Positions 12,661 through 23,118 are shown, numbered from the stretch's first letter. The stretch: DNA of 64,000 bases from Ancistrus triradiatus (GCA_025084515.1 JAJAGP010000088.1:248001-312000), one strand, 5' to 3'. Numbers and translations are program-made. Notes: a model not told the origin generated them from the letters alone.

Positions 12661-12875
12661 GTTATCCAAACAGACTCTGCACACGAAGTTGTTCAGAGAA
12701 TTGCAAAGTACCAGCAGCTGATCAATTCCATACTATAAATAATTCACATCTTGTCCACTATTTTGGACCAATACCAAAATCAATAATTAAAGGAGACGAT
12801 ACTTAATTACAAAGGTATTTACTTAAAAATGCTCTTCCAACAAGGGCTGGATGAAAAGATACACATTTAAAGTAT

Positions 12876-13405
12876 TGCTGCCTTCAAGTGGTGTCGGAAA
12901 TACCGTATTTACGAGATGAGGTCACATAAACGCCACCGCAATGTCGTATTTACCGGTGGGAAACTCGGATTTTTCGATAAGCCCCGACTTTCCGAGTTGG
13001 GGGCGTGTCAGTAACGAAACGTCATGGCGGCTGCCGGCATGGATGCTGCTACTACAGTAAACGTAAAGTTTTTAGCTTACTACCAGTAGTTTTGCATGTT
13101 AACTGTGCAGTTTAAGCTTGTGTACATTTTGTCCAACTTGCACTAATGTTAATGAGGAATTACAACAAAATAATATTATATTATATAAAATATTACTCAT
13201 CTAATTCGTGTCCTGTTTGCTTCATTCTCTTCAAGTAAGGCTAAATAAACTTGCTGGTTTTGCCTATACAAAAATAGAAGTAGTACAAACAAAAGTTTTA
13301 TTTTGGCGTCACCACCCGACAAAAAACACTTGAACGTACATCATGTCGTAAGTACCACCTTCGAACTCGGAAGTAGGCACTTCCGAGGACGACTTGAAGG
13401 CAGCA
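12876..13405. mobile_element. 530-bp MITE with TGCTGCCTTCAAGT ends
   Basis: Perfect 14-bp terminal inverted repeats (TGCTGCCTTCAAGT at 12876, its complement ending at 13405), followed by looser subterminal similarity (tcggaa motifs). It is flanked on both sides by TAT, a probable 3-bp target duplication. The interior has CpG-bearing segments unlike its surroundings (cccgactttccgagttgggg, aacgtcatggcggctgccgg) and no transposase. A PIF/Harbinger origin is possible from the 3-bp duplication but unproven. Confidence 0.8.
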
Positions 13406-14315
13406 TATGTATCCAACTGGATATCTATTTTAAATAATGAGAGAAATTGCTTGTATGCATAGTTGGTTCTGGGTCATCAATATATGACGAGAATGAGGAA
13501 ACAAAAAGAACTGGAATAACCAAAGAAAGACCAAAAACACAGTAAAACACAACTGAGACACGACAATACATGACTGCAACATCCGATACATGGACAGAAC
13601 ACCTTGTTAAGTGTACAGCTACAGCTTTGTCCACCCACTGCAATGGCACAGGACCACACATTCTTAACATGCATTTGCAGTGCCAGTGTCAATTACCGGT
13701 ACACTGCCAAAACCCTTGACAATAATTACACCCTAAAAAGGAAAATAAATAAGTGTAATGTTTTCCAGCTACATTTACACATTATAACGCTCACATCAAA
13801 GTCAAAATAACTAAAAATTCTGATTATTTATAAAATTTACTGGTTTGGATAAGTAATCAGAGTGTTTAGAGTACCATTACACACTTGCTCATGCAAACCC
13901 AATCACCTTCCAGATCAAACACAAGCCTAACTGGCTCTGACATAACATCAGTTATAGTGGTTCTGATTTAGGGCTATACTACTCTAGACTGGTCTCAGAC
14001 TTGAGTCCAAACTCTAGACTTTCTTTGATGTGTACACTTTTCTCAAACTAGTTAGTATTTGCATTCAGACTTGTCTCGGACATGGACAATACATTGCTAA
14101 ATGCTAGAGTTAATGTTTGGGAATGATCGAGTCAAAGATCTGACCTTAATCCAACAGAAATGTTGTGGAAGCAGCTTATGTGAAGAAACCCAACCAACAT
14201 TCCAAAGTTGGTCCTGTACACGCTGCTGCTGTATGATCATCAGGTCTATACAGAATAACATGCCTTTCAGTATACTTATTTAAATCCAGCCATCTTTGTG
14301 GATATCTATAAATAT

Positions 14316-14318
<3 letters not shown>
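13406..14318. other. dvl1 intron 4, nothing firm recognised
   Basis: Non-coding sequence. There is a weak Tc1-like phrase near 14130-14180 (ctgaccttaatccaacagaaatgttgtgg, compare the Glu-motif block), too short to classify. Confidence 0.4.

Positions 14319-14319
<1 letters not shown>

Positions 14320-14361
<42 letters not shown>
14320..14361. repeat. (TA)n microsatellite
   Basis: About 21 TA units directly left of the hairpin at 14365. A second (AT)n run lies at 14479-14495. Confidence 0.95.
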
Positions 14362-14364
<3 letters not shown>

Positions 14365-14365
<1 letters not shown>

Positions 14366-14440
14366 TGGTTCTGGGTTGTTCTCCGAGCTTGGCTTTAGAT
14401 GCAATACAATTGCCAAGCTCGGAGAACAACCCAGAACCAA
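14365..14440. repeat. Perfect 29-bp inverted repeat with 18-nt loop
   Basis: Left arm 14365-14393 (ttggttctgggttgttctcc...) and right arm 14412-14440 are exact reverse complements. The spacer is 14394-14411. A (TA)n run lies directly left and a second about 40 bp to the right. Either DNA cruciform or hairpin RNA from the dvl1 intron is possible. Origin by local templated inverted duplication is inferred. Confidence 0.93.
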
Positions 14441-14647
14441 CCAACTCAACCCAGGCTAACAATATTCAAAATTCTTTCATATATATATATATATAATTTT
14501 AAACTCTGCAGGTCACTTTGTCATTGCACACTAATATTTTTTTCACTGTGTATATTTAAGATTTCATAGTCCTTTATACTCTTTAGTTTAATTCTTGTTT
14601 TTCCCATGCTGCTTTTCATTTCATACACTGTAAGTCAAATTTACAGT

Positions 14648-14837
14648 GTATGAAGACAGCATTTAGCAGACGCCCTTGTCCAGAGCGACTTACAGTTGGT
14701 ACAGTCTTACAATCCAAGCAATTGTAGGTTAAGGTTCTTGCTCAAGGACCCAACAGTGGCAGCTTGGCAGAGGTGGGATTTGAACCCTCGACTTTCTGAT
14801 CCAGAGTCCAGTATCTTACCTGCTAGGCCACCACAAA
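14648..14837 (-). repeat. tRNA-derived SINE, copy 2
   Basis: Reverse-oriented copy of the family at 10414: gcatttagcagacgcccttg, gcgacttacagttggtacag, gggatttgaaccctcgactt (B box reversed) and the head ctgctaggccacca. Confidence 0.87.
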
Positions 14838-14956
14838 TTGTGTTTCAATATTTAAAAATTCTTTCTCTTCATAAATTACGTGTGAGCTACTTGCAACAAA
14901 ATTTCATTCCGTGTACATTTGTGTATTCGGAATGACAATAAAGTTTGTCTATCTAT

Positions 14957-15293
14957 CTACAGAGGAATGAACTAAAATTCCTCCAAGCCGATGTGCAGGA
15001 CAGATGAAGATATGTGTTGAAATATGAAATACGTTTAGTTGCAGTTATTTTTGCACAACAGGGGCTTTAACAGACACTTAAAGCAAAGGCTCTCATACTT
15101 TTGTCACTCACATGAAATTTTGAATCATTTTCCTCAATACACACATGACCAAGTATAATATTTTATCACCTTTGTTTAATTAGTTTCGCTTTTTCTGCTT
15201 CTAGGGTTTTTGTCGAAATCAGATAAGACTTTAGATCGTTAAGAAATACAGACAAATCGAAACGATACACAAACTTACAAGCACCACTGTATG
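14957..15293 (+). mobile_element. Tc1-like family A, 3' end fragment
   Basis: Plus-orientation tail of family A: the transposase end aaaattcctccaagccgatg, a subterminal tactttgtcactcac-like box, and the terminus acaagcaccactg followed by TA. The 5' three quarters are absent. Confidence 0.78.
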
Positions 15294-15388
15294 TTGAAAC
15301 ATCTTGTGATGACTAAAGTTTCAGGAATGCCATGTATTTGACACTTCACACACTAGTGCCACCGCTTCCCAACCAAGCAGCACGTTTA

Positions 15389-15435
15389 TTTTTCTATTTA
15401 TGTAACACTTTTTACATTGGAGCACTGTCTGAAAG
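15389..15435 (-). repeat. L2-like LINE 3' tail fragment
   Basis: The reverse complement reads gtgctccaatgtaaaaagtg followed by ttacataaatag, the 3' tail motif shared with the LINE tails at 59746 and 60318. Confidence 0.6.
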
Positions 15436-16239
15436 CAACACGTTCAATACCAAGGTTGATTTAATCAAGCAGTCGTATTTTGCAGGTTATATCCTTCTAA
15501 GAAATGCAGTATTGTCATTTAACATGTTCAAAACTTATTAGGCAGATATTCTATGCTGTTTTCAGTCTCAGAGCTAATAAAATAGCTGTGCTGATGCTGA
15601 AGACCCATGTAGGCTTTTTTTCTCCACACAAACAATTGATCAGGAATCAATAAGGGCACTGACAAAATCGTATCGATTCCCATCCCTATTTCCTCCAACC
15701 TAAGCAGGATAACTGAGCCAGGAGGGCATTGATCAGGATTAACAGGTGGCCAGTGGCAACTCTGAAGAACTTAAGTGTTTATGTCTGAAATCGGTTGGTC
15801 TGTACATGTGATGATAATCTCACAAGCTTTACAGCTGCCCAGTATGGCAGGATGGCAAGAAAAAAGTGCCACACTGAATTTCATTTGTGGTTTTTCACCT
15901 TGCTTGAATGTTAAAGTTCATGTTGAGTCTTTAATGTTGATCATAAATGAAAGACCTTGACTGTTTCAAAAGGTGATTTCCTATAGGCTCTGGACAGGTT
16001 CTTTATGGTTGCTATGGAGATTATAAGCAATGTCCAGTTAGCTTCAGAGGAGGAAGTACCAGCCAACTTAAGCACAGAAGGTGGGATTTAAATATGTGTG
16101 AAAAAGACATCACTAAATTTCTGCATTTATATAATAATATGTCCTGAACAATCCTCTGCTACATAACATCAGGTATGTATGAACCCTAAAGCTGTTATAA
16201 TGTTCACGGGGTAATTTTTCAGTATGAAGGGTGACTTAC
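15436..16239. other. dvl1 intron 4 upstream of exon 4 donor, nothing recognised
   Basis: Non-coding sequence without recognised elements. Confidence 0.4.
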
Positions 16240-16355
16240 GCTTGTTGTCACGATTTCTGCGGCTCCGCTCACGCTCTCTCTCTCTGTGCTGGCTCACAAG
16301 AGATTCTGTTCCCATCTCTGAGTCCAGACCATCTCTACTGCTGACCGCGTTGGCA
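16240..16355 (-). CDS. dvl1: dvl1 coding exon 4: linker with an Arg-Glu repeat
   Basis: 116 nt. One base completes His121, followed by 38 codons (ANAVSSRDGLDSEMGTESLV, then SQHRERERERSRRNRDNK) and one base of the next codon. The core SSRDG..S.MGTESLVS matches the Dishevelled linker. The RERERER run is encoded by a (GA)n tract at 16274-16285 and is longer than the basic tract I recall in mammals. The acceptor is unusual: a (TG)n repeat ends in tgtatgtag|T with no clear polypyrimidine tract. The donor is C|gtaagt. Confidence 0.93.
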
Positions 16356-16361
16356 CTACAT

Positions 16362-16386
16362 ACACACACACACACACACACACACA
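16362..16386. repeat. (CA)n microsatellite abutting the exon 4 acceptor
   Basis: On the transcribed strand this is (TG)n running into tatgtag|T of exon 4. It occupies the place where a polypyrimidine tract is expected. Confidence 0.95.
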
Positions 16387-16702
16387 TGAATAAAACTGCA
16401 TCAAACCTGTAATACATTTAACAAGTAGTCACTGATTATCACCGAGCAATTAATATTGGCATAACTTGTCATGATCTAAGTCATTTTAAACTGCAGCATT
16501 TTGCTTATGTTAAAAAGAACACAAAAGCGGTTAACTCAAAGCTAAAATATATAACGTACACGCTGAATATACATTGACTGGCTGTAGATGGGTCAGCCAC
16601 TAACACATTTTTGTACAACATTTTGATTAATTCTTCAGTCAAATCAGTGTAATTTGTATTTTTAGATGTGGCTTCATTTTCAGATGGAAGGATGTGTGGT
16701 TA

Positions 16703-17273
16703 CCGTATTTTTCGGACCATAAGGCGCACTTAAAATCCTTTAACTTTCTCAAAAATCGACAGTGCGCCTTAAAATGCGGTGCGCCTAACGTATGAATTAA
16801 TTCTGGTTGTGCTTTCTGACCTAGAACCGATTGCAGATGGTACATGGCGCCCATAAATCTGTCAAAATGTTTTAACCTTTGGTAAGGTACGAAGCTTACG
16901 GCCACCGTAGTGCGCTGCATAGCGGAGTAATACGGTATGTGCTTCAGCATTAGGGTACGTGCATTCATTCATTCATTCATTTCCGAAGCGGATTTCAAAC
17001 TCAACGCTATCAGTCACGCAGTACAACATGGACATAGAGCAGCTGCGAGAGAATTCAACATTAACGAATCAATGGTACGGAAGTGGAGGAAGCAAGAAGA
17101 CGCCCTGAGCCAGGTAAAGACCAAACTGAGTTTCCGAGGGAACTTAAGAGTTTTGTTTCATTTAATGCGTCTTATAACCCGGTGCGCTTTATGTATGAAC
17201 ATATACCCGTTAGAAGTCGATCATTGATATCGCGCCTTATAACCCGGTGCGCTTTACAGCCCGAAAAATACGG
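16703..17273 (+). mobile_element. 571-bp pogo-like element with CCGTATTTTTCGG ends
   Basis: Terminal inverted repeats ccgtatttttcgg with subterminal aaggcgcac / gtgcgc blocks, flanked by TA (16701-16702, 17274-17275). The interior plus frame at about 16985-17145 reads DFKLNAISHAVQHGHRAAAR, EFNINESMVRKWRKQ and then TKLSFRGNL. This is a Brinker/CENP-B-type helix-turn-helix typical of pogo-superfamily transposase N-termini. The catalytic part is missing. A short (ATTC)n lies at 16963-16981. Confidence 0.85.
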
Positions 17274-17958
17274 TATGTGTGTGGTGTAAACATGTCGTGG
17301 GTTTACAGTCAATCAGATTACTGAAAACATGTTACAGGGTTGAGCTTCACACTATCAGCACATACAGCAGTGTGGCATCAAAGTCACATTACACACACAA
17401 AATGGATGCATTAATACAAAAACACAATAACTAGAATTTTATTTTTATAGCTTATTATCAAACCAACAAGTCCAAAACAATTAAACTGTTTTTTTTAGTG
17501 ACATTGGTTACAAAGTTTAATGTATTTAGCACTCCAATATGCAAGACATAACAGGCGAGAATGCAAGCTAAAAACTTCCCCATATTAGTCTCAGTTTCAT
17601 CGGAGTGCAGAACTAAACTACAACTCTGGACTGCACTCTATTTGTAGAGCTTAACTTGGTTTCATTTCAGTGACATGACCCCAAAGGTGCCAGCAAATTG
17701 CAAAGTCTGCATTTGAGTTTGCTACAGTGTGAATGTACCCTTAGGCATAATTACTGCTGAATTTGGAGTCAACAGGTTTTCTGTTCTTTTCGCAGTACAG
17801 GGAAATTTGTCAAATATACCCAGTGGTAATGACTCATATTCCATAACTGCATGGAGAGGGTTTCGGCAGAAAAATGCTGGCGAATTCCTTTGAAAGCCAT
17901 TTGAAAAATTCAGACTGTAATAGCCACTGAGGGAGACTAACCTGAGACCTAGATAGGA

Positions 17959-17988
17959 GTGTGTATGTGTGTGTGTGTGTGTGTGTGA
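17959..17988. repeat. (GT)n microsatellite
   Basis: Uninterrupted except for one GTAT unit. Confidence 0.95.
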
Positions 17989-18263
17989 CACAGAGATGAT
18001 GATATATCATTGTGGGAATCAAATATCCTCACAAGAACAGAAAGACATTTCTTTACCCTGCTGGGACAATTTGCCGGTCTCCATAGGGAAAACTGCTTTT
18101 TTCACAGAAACTGCAACTTTATATTGAAAAATCAGTCAAAAGATGTCCACTGGGTTACTGTGGTTGAGGTTAAGATTAGGATTAGGTGTAGGTGTAGCAT
18201 TAATTAACTACAGTAGTCATTATGTCAGTAGAAAAGCCCCACCAGGATAATCTGACAACCGTG

Positions 18264-18265
<2 letters not shown>

Positions 18266-18295
<30 letters not shown>
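18266..18295. repeat. (GT)n microsatellite
   Basis: About 15 GT units. Confidence 0.95.
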
Positions 18296-18298
<3 letters not shown>

Positions 18299-18677
18299 AC
18301 TGCGCCAGAGGACTGGTTATTCTATCAGAGCATGTGGAATGCTGTTGCTCAGGCAGGAAAGAAACCTGAAGCTGGTGAGAACTCATGCACCCACTCAAGC
18401 ACTGGAAATTTGGTAATACACATGAAACACATCAGATAGTTGAAGGTTCTCAAATTTAATCGGAATTATATAATCACATTTTTACTGGTAAACAACTGGC
18501 TAGTCAATAACTGTGATTTATCAATCACCAATCACAAGTAATGAATTATATTTTACGGAGAAAATGATTTTTTAATCTTCTAAACTCTTTAGGTACCCCA
18601 CCACAGTGAGGTGTGCTGATGTCTCTCTCTGGTGGATGAAATCTGTCATTTCAACATTCTGGATAAAGAACAAGCAA

Positions 18678-20287
18678 CAGTGGTACCTTGGTTCTCATCA
18701 TTAATTCGTTCCAGAAGGATTGTCAAGAACCAAAAAGTACCACGCAAATTTTTCCCATAAGGAATTATGTAAACTGAATTTGAAATTGAATTGAATTTGA
18801 AACTGAACTGAAATTGAATTAATTCTTCCAGACCCCCAGAGAATCCACACTGTATAAGGCATTATATGCATTAATGGAGTTGTACTGTACAGGTGCTCCC
18901 TGATTTATGAAGGGGATACGTTCCGGCAAATCCATCATAAGTTAAATGTATCATGAACTGAGGAGCTTAACGAGTGTTTGGAAGAGCGGTCTATACTGTA
19001 ATGATAAGTAAGTTACTGTTTAAAACACTTACATTAACCTACAGTTGGCCAAAATAATTAACACAAAGCTGATTTTATAATAAAGTGTTGAAAAATGTCA
19101 TGTAATTTAGTGAGTATTGGATTAAAAGTGAAAAGTAAAATCATTTTGCTTACTTACTCTATTGATGAACTCCAGGCACTAGCATAGCTCCTAAGCTAAA
19201 TGCAGCCTGAGGTCTGGAGCATGCAATTCCTCTTGCTTTCAGTTGGCTCTTCTCTGAGGGCTGTTGTGAACCTGAATCATGACTCATGAAACGTGACTCG
19301 AGAAACAAGAAAGTGTACCAAGCAAACGATGAGAACTGTGTTACGGTTCGCCATATTAAAAACGATGACGAACCGTGTAAAAATAAAATATAAATGTTTT
19401 GGAATCCAAATGCAGTTAGCTCCAGATGGAATAGGTGAACCAAAATTAAATAAAGAAATGAAACGGTGGTTCGCACAAAATAATAAACTAAATAGGTAAA
19501 TAAAGCTACCTCAGTGACTGGGAATCAAACCCTGGTCGGCAGCGTCGGTGATAAGCGGTGTTACTGAACGCGCCACATAAGCTCCGGCTTGTGCTGAAGG
19601 GAGAGCGAAGGGAGAGGGGACTAACGTCACCCGGCGCGAGCGTGCCCGAAAAAAGGGGGGCGTGCGGCTGAGCGTGTGCACGGCGCGAGGCACGTCTCTC
19701 TGGCAAGCGTCCGAGGGCGAGGAAAGAATAAAGCGATCGTTAAAAGAAGCTTGCAAAAAAAAAACGCAAAAGAAAGCGTAACAGCTTACCCTACACTAAG
19801 TCTAAGCCCTGAACCAGAAGATTACCTCGGGCTTCACAGCCCTACAGGAACTGAGATGGCTTTGCGGGCTCAGTCCGTCCGCTGTCCCTAACAAACTAAA
19901 AAAAAAACAATAAAAAAGAAACAAAAGCACAAGAGCGCTCAGTGAGCATGTGAGACGGGTGAGGTCTCAGACGCATGCGCCGCAATGAGAAGCGGTCACA
20001 GTCCAAAGACAAAAATAGTGGTCCGAGGGACACAAGCCACGTGTCAGGTTGGATGGTGCAACACCTGCTAAGACTGGCGAGGCTCTTAAATAGCCAGAAA
20101 TAGCAGGTGTTGCAAATTAATTGCAATCGCGTGGCTTGCAGACGGGCATGCGCGATTGCGGCGGCTGCCAGAGATCCTACCAGGAAAACTGGACCAACGC
20201 TGCCCTCTAGTGTCAGTTGGTAGGACCTCTGACAAACTGAGACAAAATTTTTCTAGTCAAAATGGGTCAAGACCCGACGTACCATTG
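18678..20287. mobile_element. Composite Tigger/pogo-like region
   Basis: The left edge acagtggtaccttggttctc and the right edge (reverse complement begins acaatggtacgtcgggtctt) look like diverged inverted ends of a pogo/Tigger-type element. A second such element starts inside at 18888. From about 19500 to 20220 the base composition turns GC- and CpG-rich (gcgtgcggctgagcgtgtgc), unlike the rest of the intron, suggesting another insertion of unknown type. Around 19500-19575 the minus strand carries a tRNA-like B-box phrase gggtttgattccc. The boundaries of the parts are uncertain. Confidence 0.4.
18888..19150 (+). mobile_element. Tigger-like MITE, copy 1 (3' truncated)
   Basis: Starts after TA with caggtgctccctgatttatg and runs through acattaacctacagttggcc and ttataataaagtgttg. 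This order is also seen at 23119 and 32210. The right end is not found. Confidence 0.7.
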
Positions 20288-20599
20288 TATATTAACTGAG
20301 AGTATATATAATGTCTACTTGTCGACCCTATTGACACCTTTTTTATGCTGTTTCATGTATACATCTGAATTATATGAAACTCATGCATTTACACTTGTAT
20401 TGAAACATGCCTCTACTGGGTCAGATCCACTTGTTGTAACTGTATGATCAGCTCATAAAACATGGAGCACACCTCCTCAACACATTTGAACCATGTATAA
20501 CATTTGTGGTGATACGTTTTTTTATGCTGGAAAATTAGACTAGATTTATGTTACTATAAATCACATCTGTCAAAGGTAATGCCATACTAACATTTTCAT

Positions 20600-21080
20600 G
20601 GCCTTGGCACAGAGGTCAACGAAAGTGACCAGGACGCAGGGGTCGGCACAAATGACTGTGGCCTGCAGCAAGGCAGCGTGACGGGCTCAAGTACGGAACC
20701 AGGTGGCACAGTGGGCTCAGGTATGAGACAAGGCGACGTGGCGGGCTCAGGTACGGAGCTAGGCTGCACGGCGGGTTCAGGTATGGACAAGGCAGCGAGG
20801 TGGGCTCAGGTATGGAACCAGGCGGCGTGGCGGGCTCAGGTACGAAGACAGGTGGTGCAGAGGGCTCAGGTACAGAAACAGGTGGCGCGGTGGGCTCAGG
20901 TACGGGACAAGGTGGCGCAGCAGGCTCAGATACGGAACACGGAGCAGCCAGGGAGGAGACAGGTATAAATGGCACTAGCTCATTCTCCAACTTATCGTCA
21001 AGGCCTCTCTCAAAGACGGCCATAAGCAGCAGGTCATCCAGACCACTCTCCGTGGCCGCAATGAGGAACTTCCCCAGTTA
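20600..21080 (-). mobile_element. LTR-retrotransposon gag-like fragment with proline-rich repeats
   Basis: The minus-strand frame reads from about 21075: LGKFLIAATESGLDDLLLMA then VFERGLDDKLENELVPFIP. This resembles the Retrotrans_gag core of Ty3/Gypsy gag proteins (a helix ending GL...L..EL). It is followed by a decapeptide repeat of the form VPEPTAPPVS. The frame drifts after about seven repeats. No protease or reverse transcriptase is present. The fragment is cut at 21081 by a Tc1 insertion. Confidence in the gag assignment is moderate. Confidence 0.5.
20670..20945. repeat. 30-bp minisatellite encoding VPEP-type decapeptides
   Basis: About nine diverged units of roughly 30 bp with the shared core gggctcaggtacg....caggtggcg (plus strand). 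The period keeps codon phase within the gag-like frame. Confidence 0.8.
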
Positions 21081-21082
21081 CA

Positions 21083-21535
21083 GTGGTGCTCGAAAGTTTG
21101 TGAACCCTTTAGAATTTTCCATATTTCTGCAAATACCTAAAACACCATCAGATTTTTACACAAGTCCTAAAAGTAGATAAAGAGAACCCAGTTAATCAAA
21201 TGAGACAAAATTATTATACTTTTTAATTATTTATTTAGGAATCCAATATGACATAATAGTGAGAGGAAAAAGTATGTGAACCTCTAGGATTAGCAGTTCA
21301 TTTGAAGGTGAAATTAGAGTCAGGTGTTTTCAATCAGTGGGATGACAATCAGGTGTGAGTGGGTACCCCGTTTTATTTAAAGAACAGGGATCTATCAAAG
21401 TCTGCTCATCACAACACGTTTGTGGAAGTGTATCATGGCACGAACAAAGGAGATTTCTGAGGAGCTGTTGATGCTCATCAGGCTGGAAAAGGTTACAAAA
21501 CCATCTCTAAATAGACTCCACCAATACACAGTCAG
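21083..21535 (+). mobile_element. Tc1-like family A, 5' end fragment
   Basis: After TA, cagtggtgctcgaaagtttg followed by tgaaccctttagaattttcc is the family A terminus. It is followed by the leader and the transposase start (atggcacgaacaaaggagat at 21435). It breaks off at the block ctccaccaatacacagtcag. It is inserted in the gag-like fragment. Confidence 0.8.
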
Positions 21536-21763
21536 ACAGATTGACAAAGAGAAACAAAAAAGTCACATATAGTAAGTACAAGCATGAAGTCCGCTGTACA
21601 GCACGAGAAGCCAAAACAGTGCGCTGCATAATCAATGCACCTTATCATAAGGCGTATTAAGGCTGTGTGTCAGCGCATACAAAACGAAACCAAACAAAGG
21701 CACAGATCACATATGTACAACCATGAAGTGTGCTGTGGGGTGTGAGCCCTACACGCCACACTA

Positions 21764-22845
21764 CAGTGGGGCAAAAAAGTATTTAGTCAGTCACTGATTG
21801 TGCAAGTTCTCCTACTTAGAAAGATGAGAGAGGTCTGTAATTTTCATCATAGGTACACTTCAACTATGAGAGACAAAATGAGAAAAAAAAATCCAGGAAA
21901 TCACATTGTAAGACTTTTTAAGAATTTAATTGTAAATCATGGTGGAAAATAAGTATTTGGCCACCCACAAACAAGCAAGATTTCTAGCTCTCACAGACCT
22001 GTAATTTCTACGTTAAGAAGCTCTTCTGTCCTAAACTGGTTATCTGTATAAAAGACACTTGTCCACAACCTCAAACAGTCAGACTCCAAACTCAACCATG
22101 GCCAAGATCAAAGAGCTGTTGAAGGACACCAGGAAGAAAATTGTAGACCTGCACCAGGGTGGGAAGAGTGAATCTACAATAGGCAAGCAGGTTGGTGTGA
22201 ATAAATTAACTGTGGGAGCAATTGTAAGTCATACAAGACCATTGATAATCTCCCTCGATCTGGGGCTCCTCGCTAGATCTCATCCCGTGGGGTCAAAATG
22301 ATCATGAGAAAGGTGAGCAAAAATCCCAGGACTACACGGAGGGACCTGATGAATGACCTGCAGAGAGCTGGGACCAAAGGAACAAAGCTACCATCAGTAA
22401 CACACTACGCCAAGAGGGACTCAGATCCTGCAGAGCCAGGTGTGCCCCCCTGCTTAAGCCAGTACATGTCCAGGCCCGTGTGAAGTTTGCCAGAGAGCAT
22501 ATGGATGATCCAGAAGAGAATTGGTAGAATATCATGTGGTCAGATGAAACAAAAATAAAATGTTTTGGTAAAAACTCAACTGGAGGAAGATGAATGCTGA
22601 GTTGCATCCCAAGAACACCATACCCACTGTGAAGCATGGGGGTGGAAACCTCATGCTTTGGGGCTGTTTTTCTGCAAAGGGGACAGGACGACTGATCCGT
22701 GTTAAGGGAAGAATGAACGGGGCCATGTATCATGAGATTTTAAGCCAAAACCTTCTTCTATCAGTGACAGCATTGAAGATGGAACGTGGCTGGGTCTTCC
22801 AGCATGACATTGATCCCAAACACACCGATCGGGAAACCTACTATC
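21764..22845 (+). mobile_element. Tc1-like element with CAGTGGGGCAAAAAAGTATT end, 3' truncated
   Basis: The 5' terminus follows TA at 21762-21763. The transposase starts at the ATG at 22098 (MAKIKELLKDTRKKIVDLHQ) and continues with frame breaks. Recognisable blocks include gtcagatgaaacaaaaataa (first Asp block, about 22540) and HGGGNLMLWGCFSAKGTG (about 22640). The second Asp block DIDPKHTD is near 22815. The element ends abruptly near 22845, so the Glu motif and the 3' repeat are missing. Confidence 0.85.
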
Positions 22846-23118
22846 CTGGTCACCTACTTTAGAACCAACGTAATTCCCTCATTTTTAATGAGATTTGAAA
22901 GAATGTTCTTGGGAGTTAAATGTCCGCTCACTACAGATATACCAGAAAGAATTTGCACTATTTATACCATTTATTGGCATTATTATATAACATATTGCAA
23001 AAATACCTAAGACACAGGTATTTTTTCATGGGAGAAAATATTAGCTTTTTTTTTGTTTTAACCAGTGTAATTAATCATAATATCAACATTATATTTCAAT
23101 TCCACCCACATAATGTAC
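22846..23118. other. dvl1 intron 3, unassigned
   Basis: AT-rich spacer between a truncated Tc1 and a Tigger-like MITE. Confidence 0.4.

Larger units (their letters stand above)
17276..18670. other. dvl1 intron 3, microsatellites only
   Basis: Non-coding. It contains (GT)n runs at 17959-17988 and 18266-18295 and no recognised transposon or gene. Confidence 0.5.

Noticed and set aside
14365..14440. A microRNA gene at the 29-bp hairpin
   Set aside because: The stem is perfectly paired, the arms match no microRNA I know, and nothing shows expression. It is kept as a hairpin only.
14280..14496. Open frames with IYIYIY repeats
   Set aside because: They are translations of the (TA)n tracts.
20616..21023. 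135-codon proline-rich frame as a host gene
   Set aside because: It is a minisatellite-bearing, gag-like fragment without splice sites or a conserved partner, and it is cut by a Tc1.
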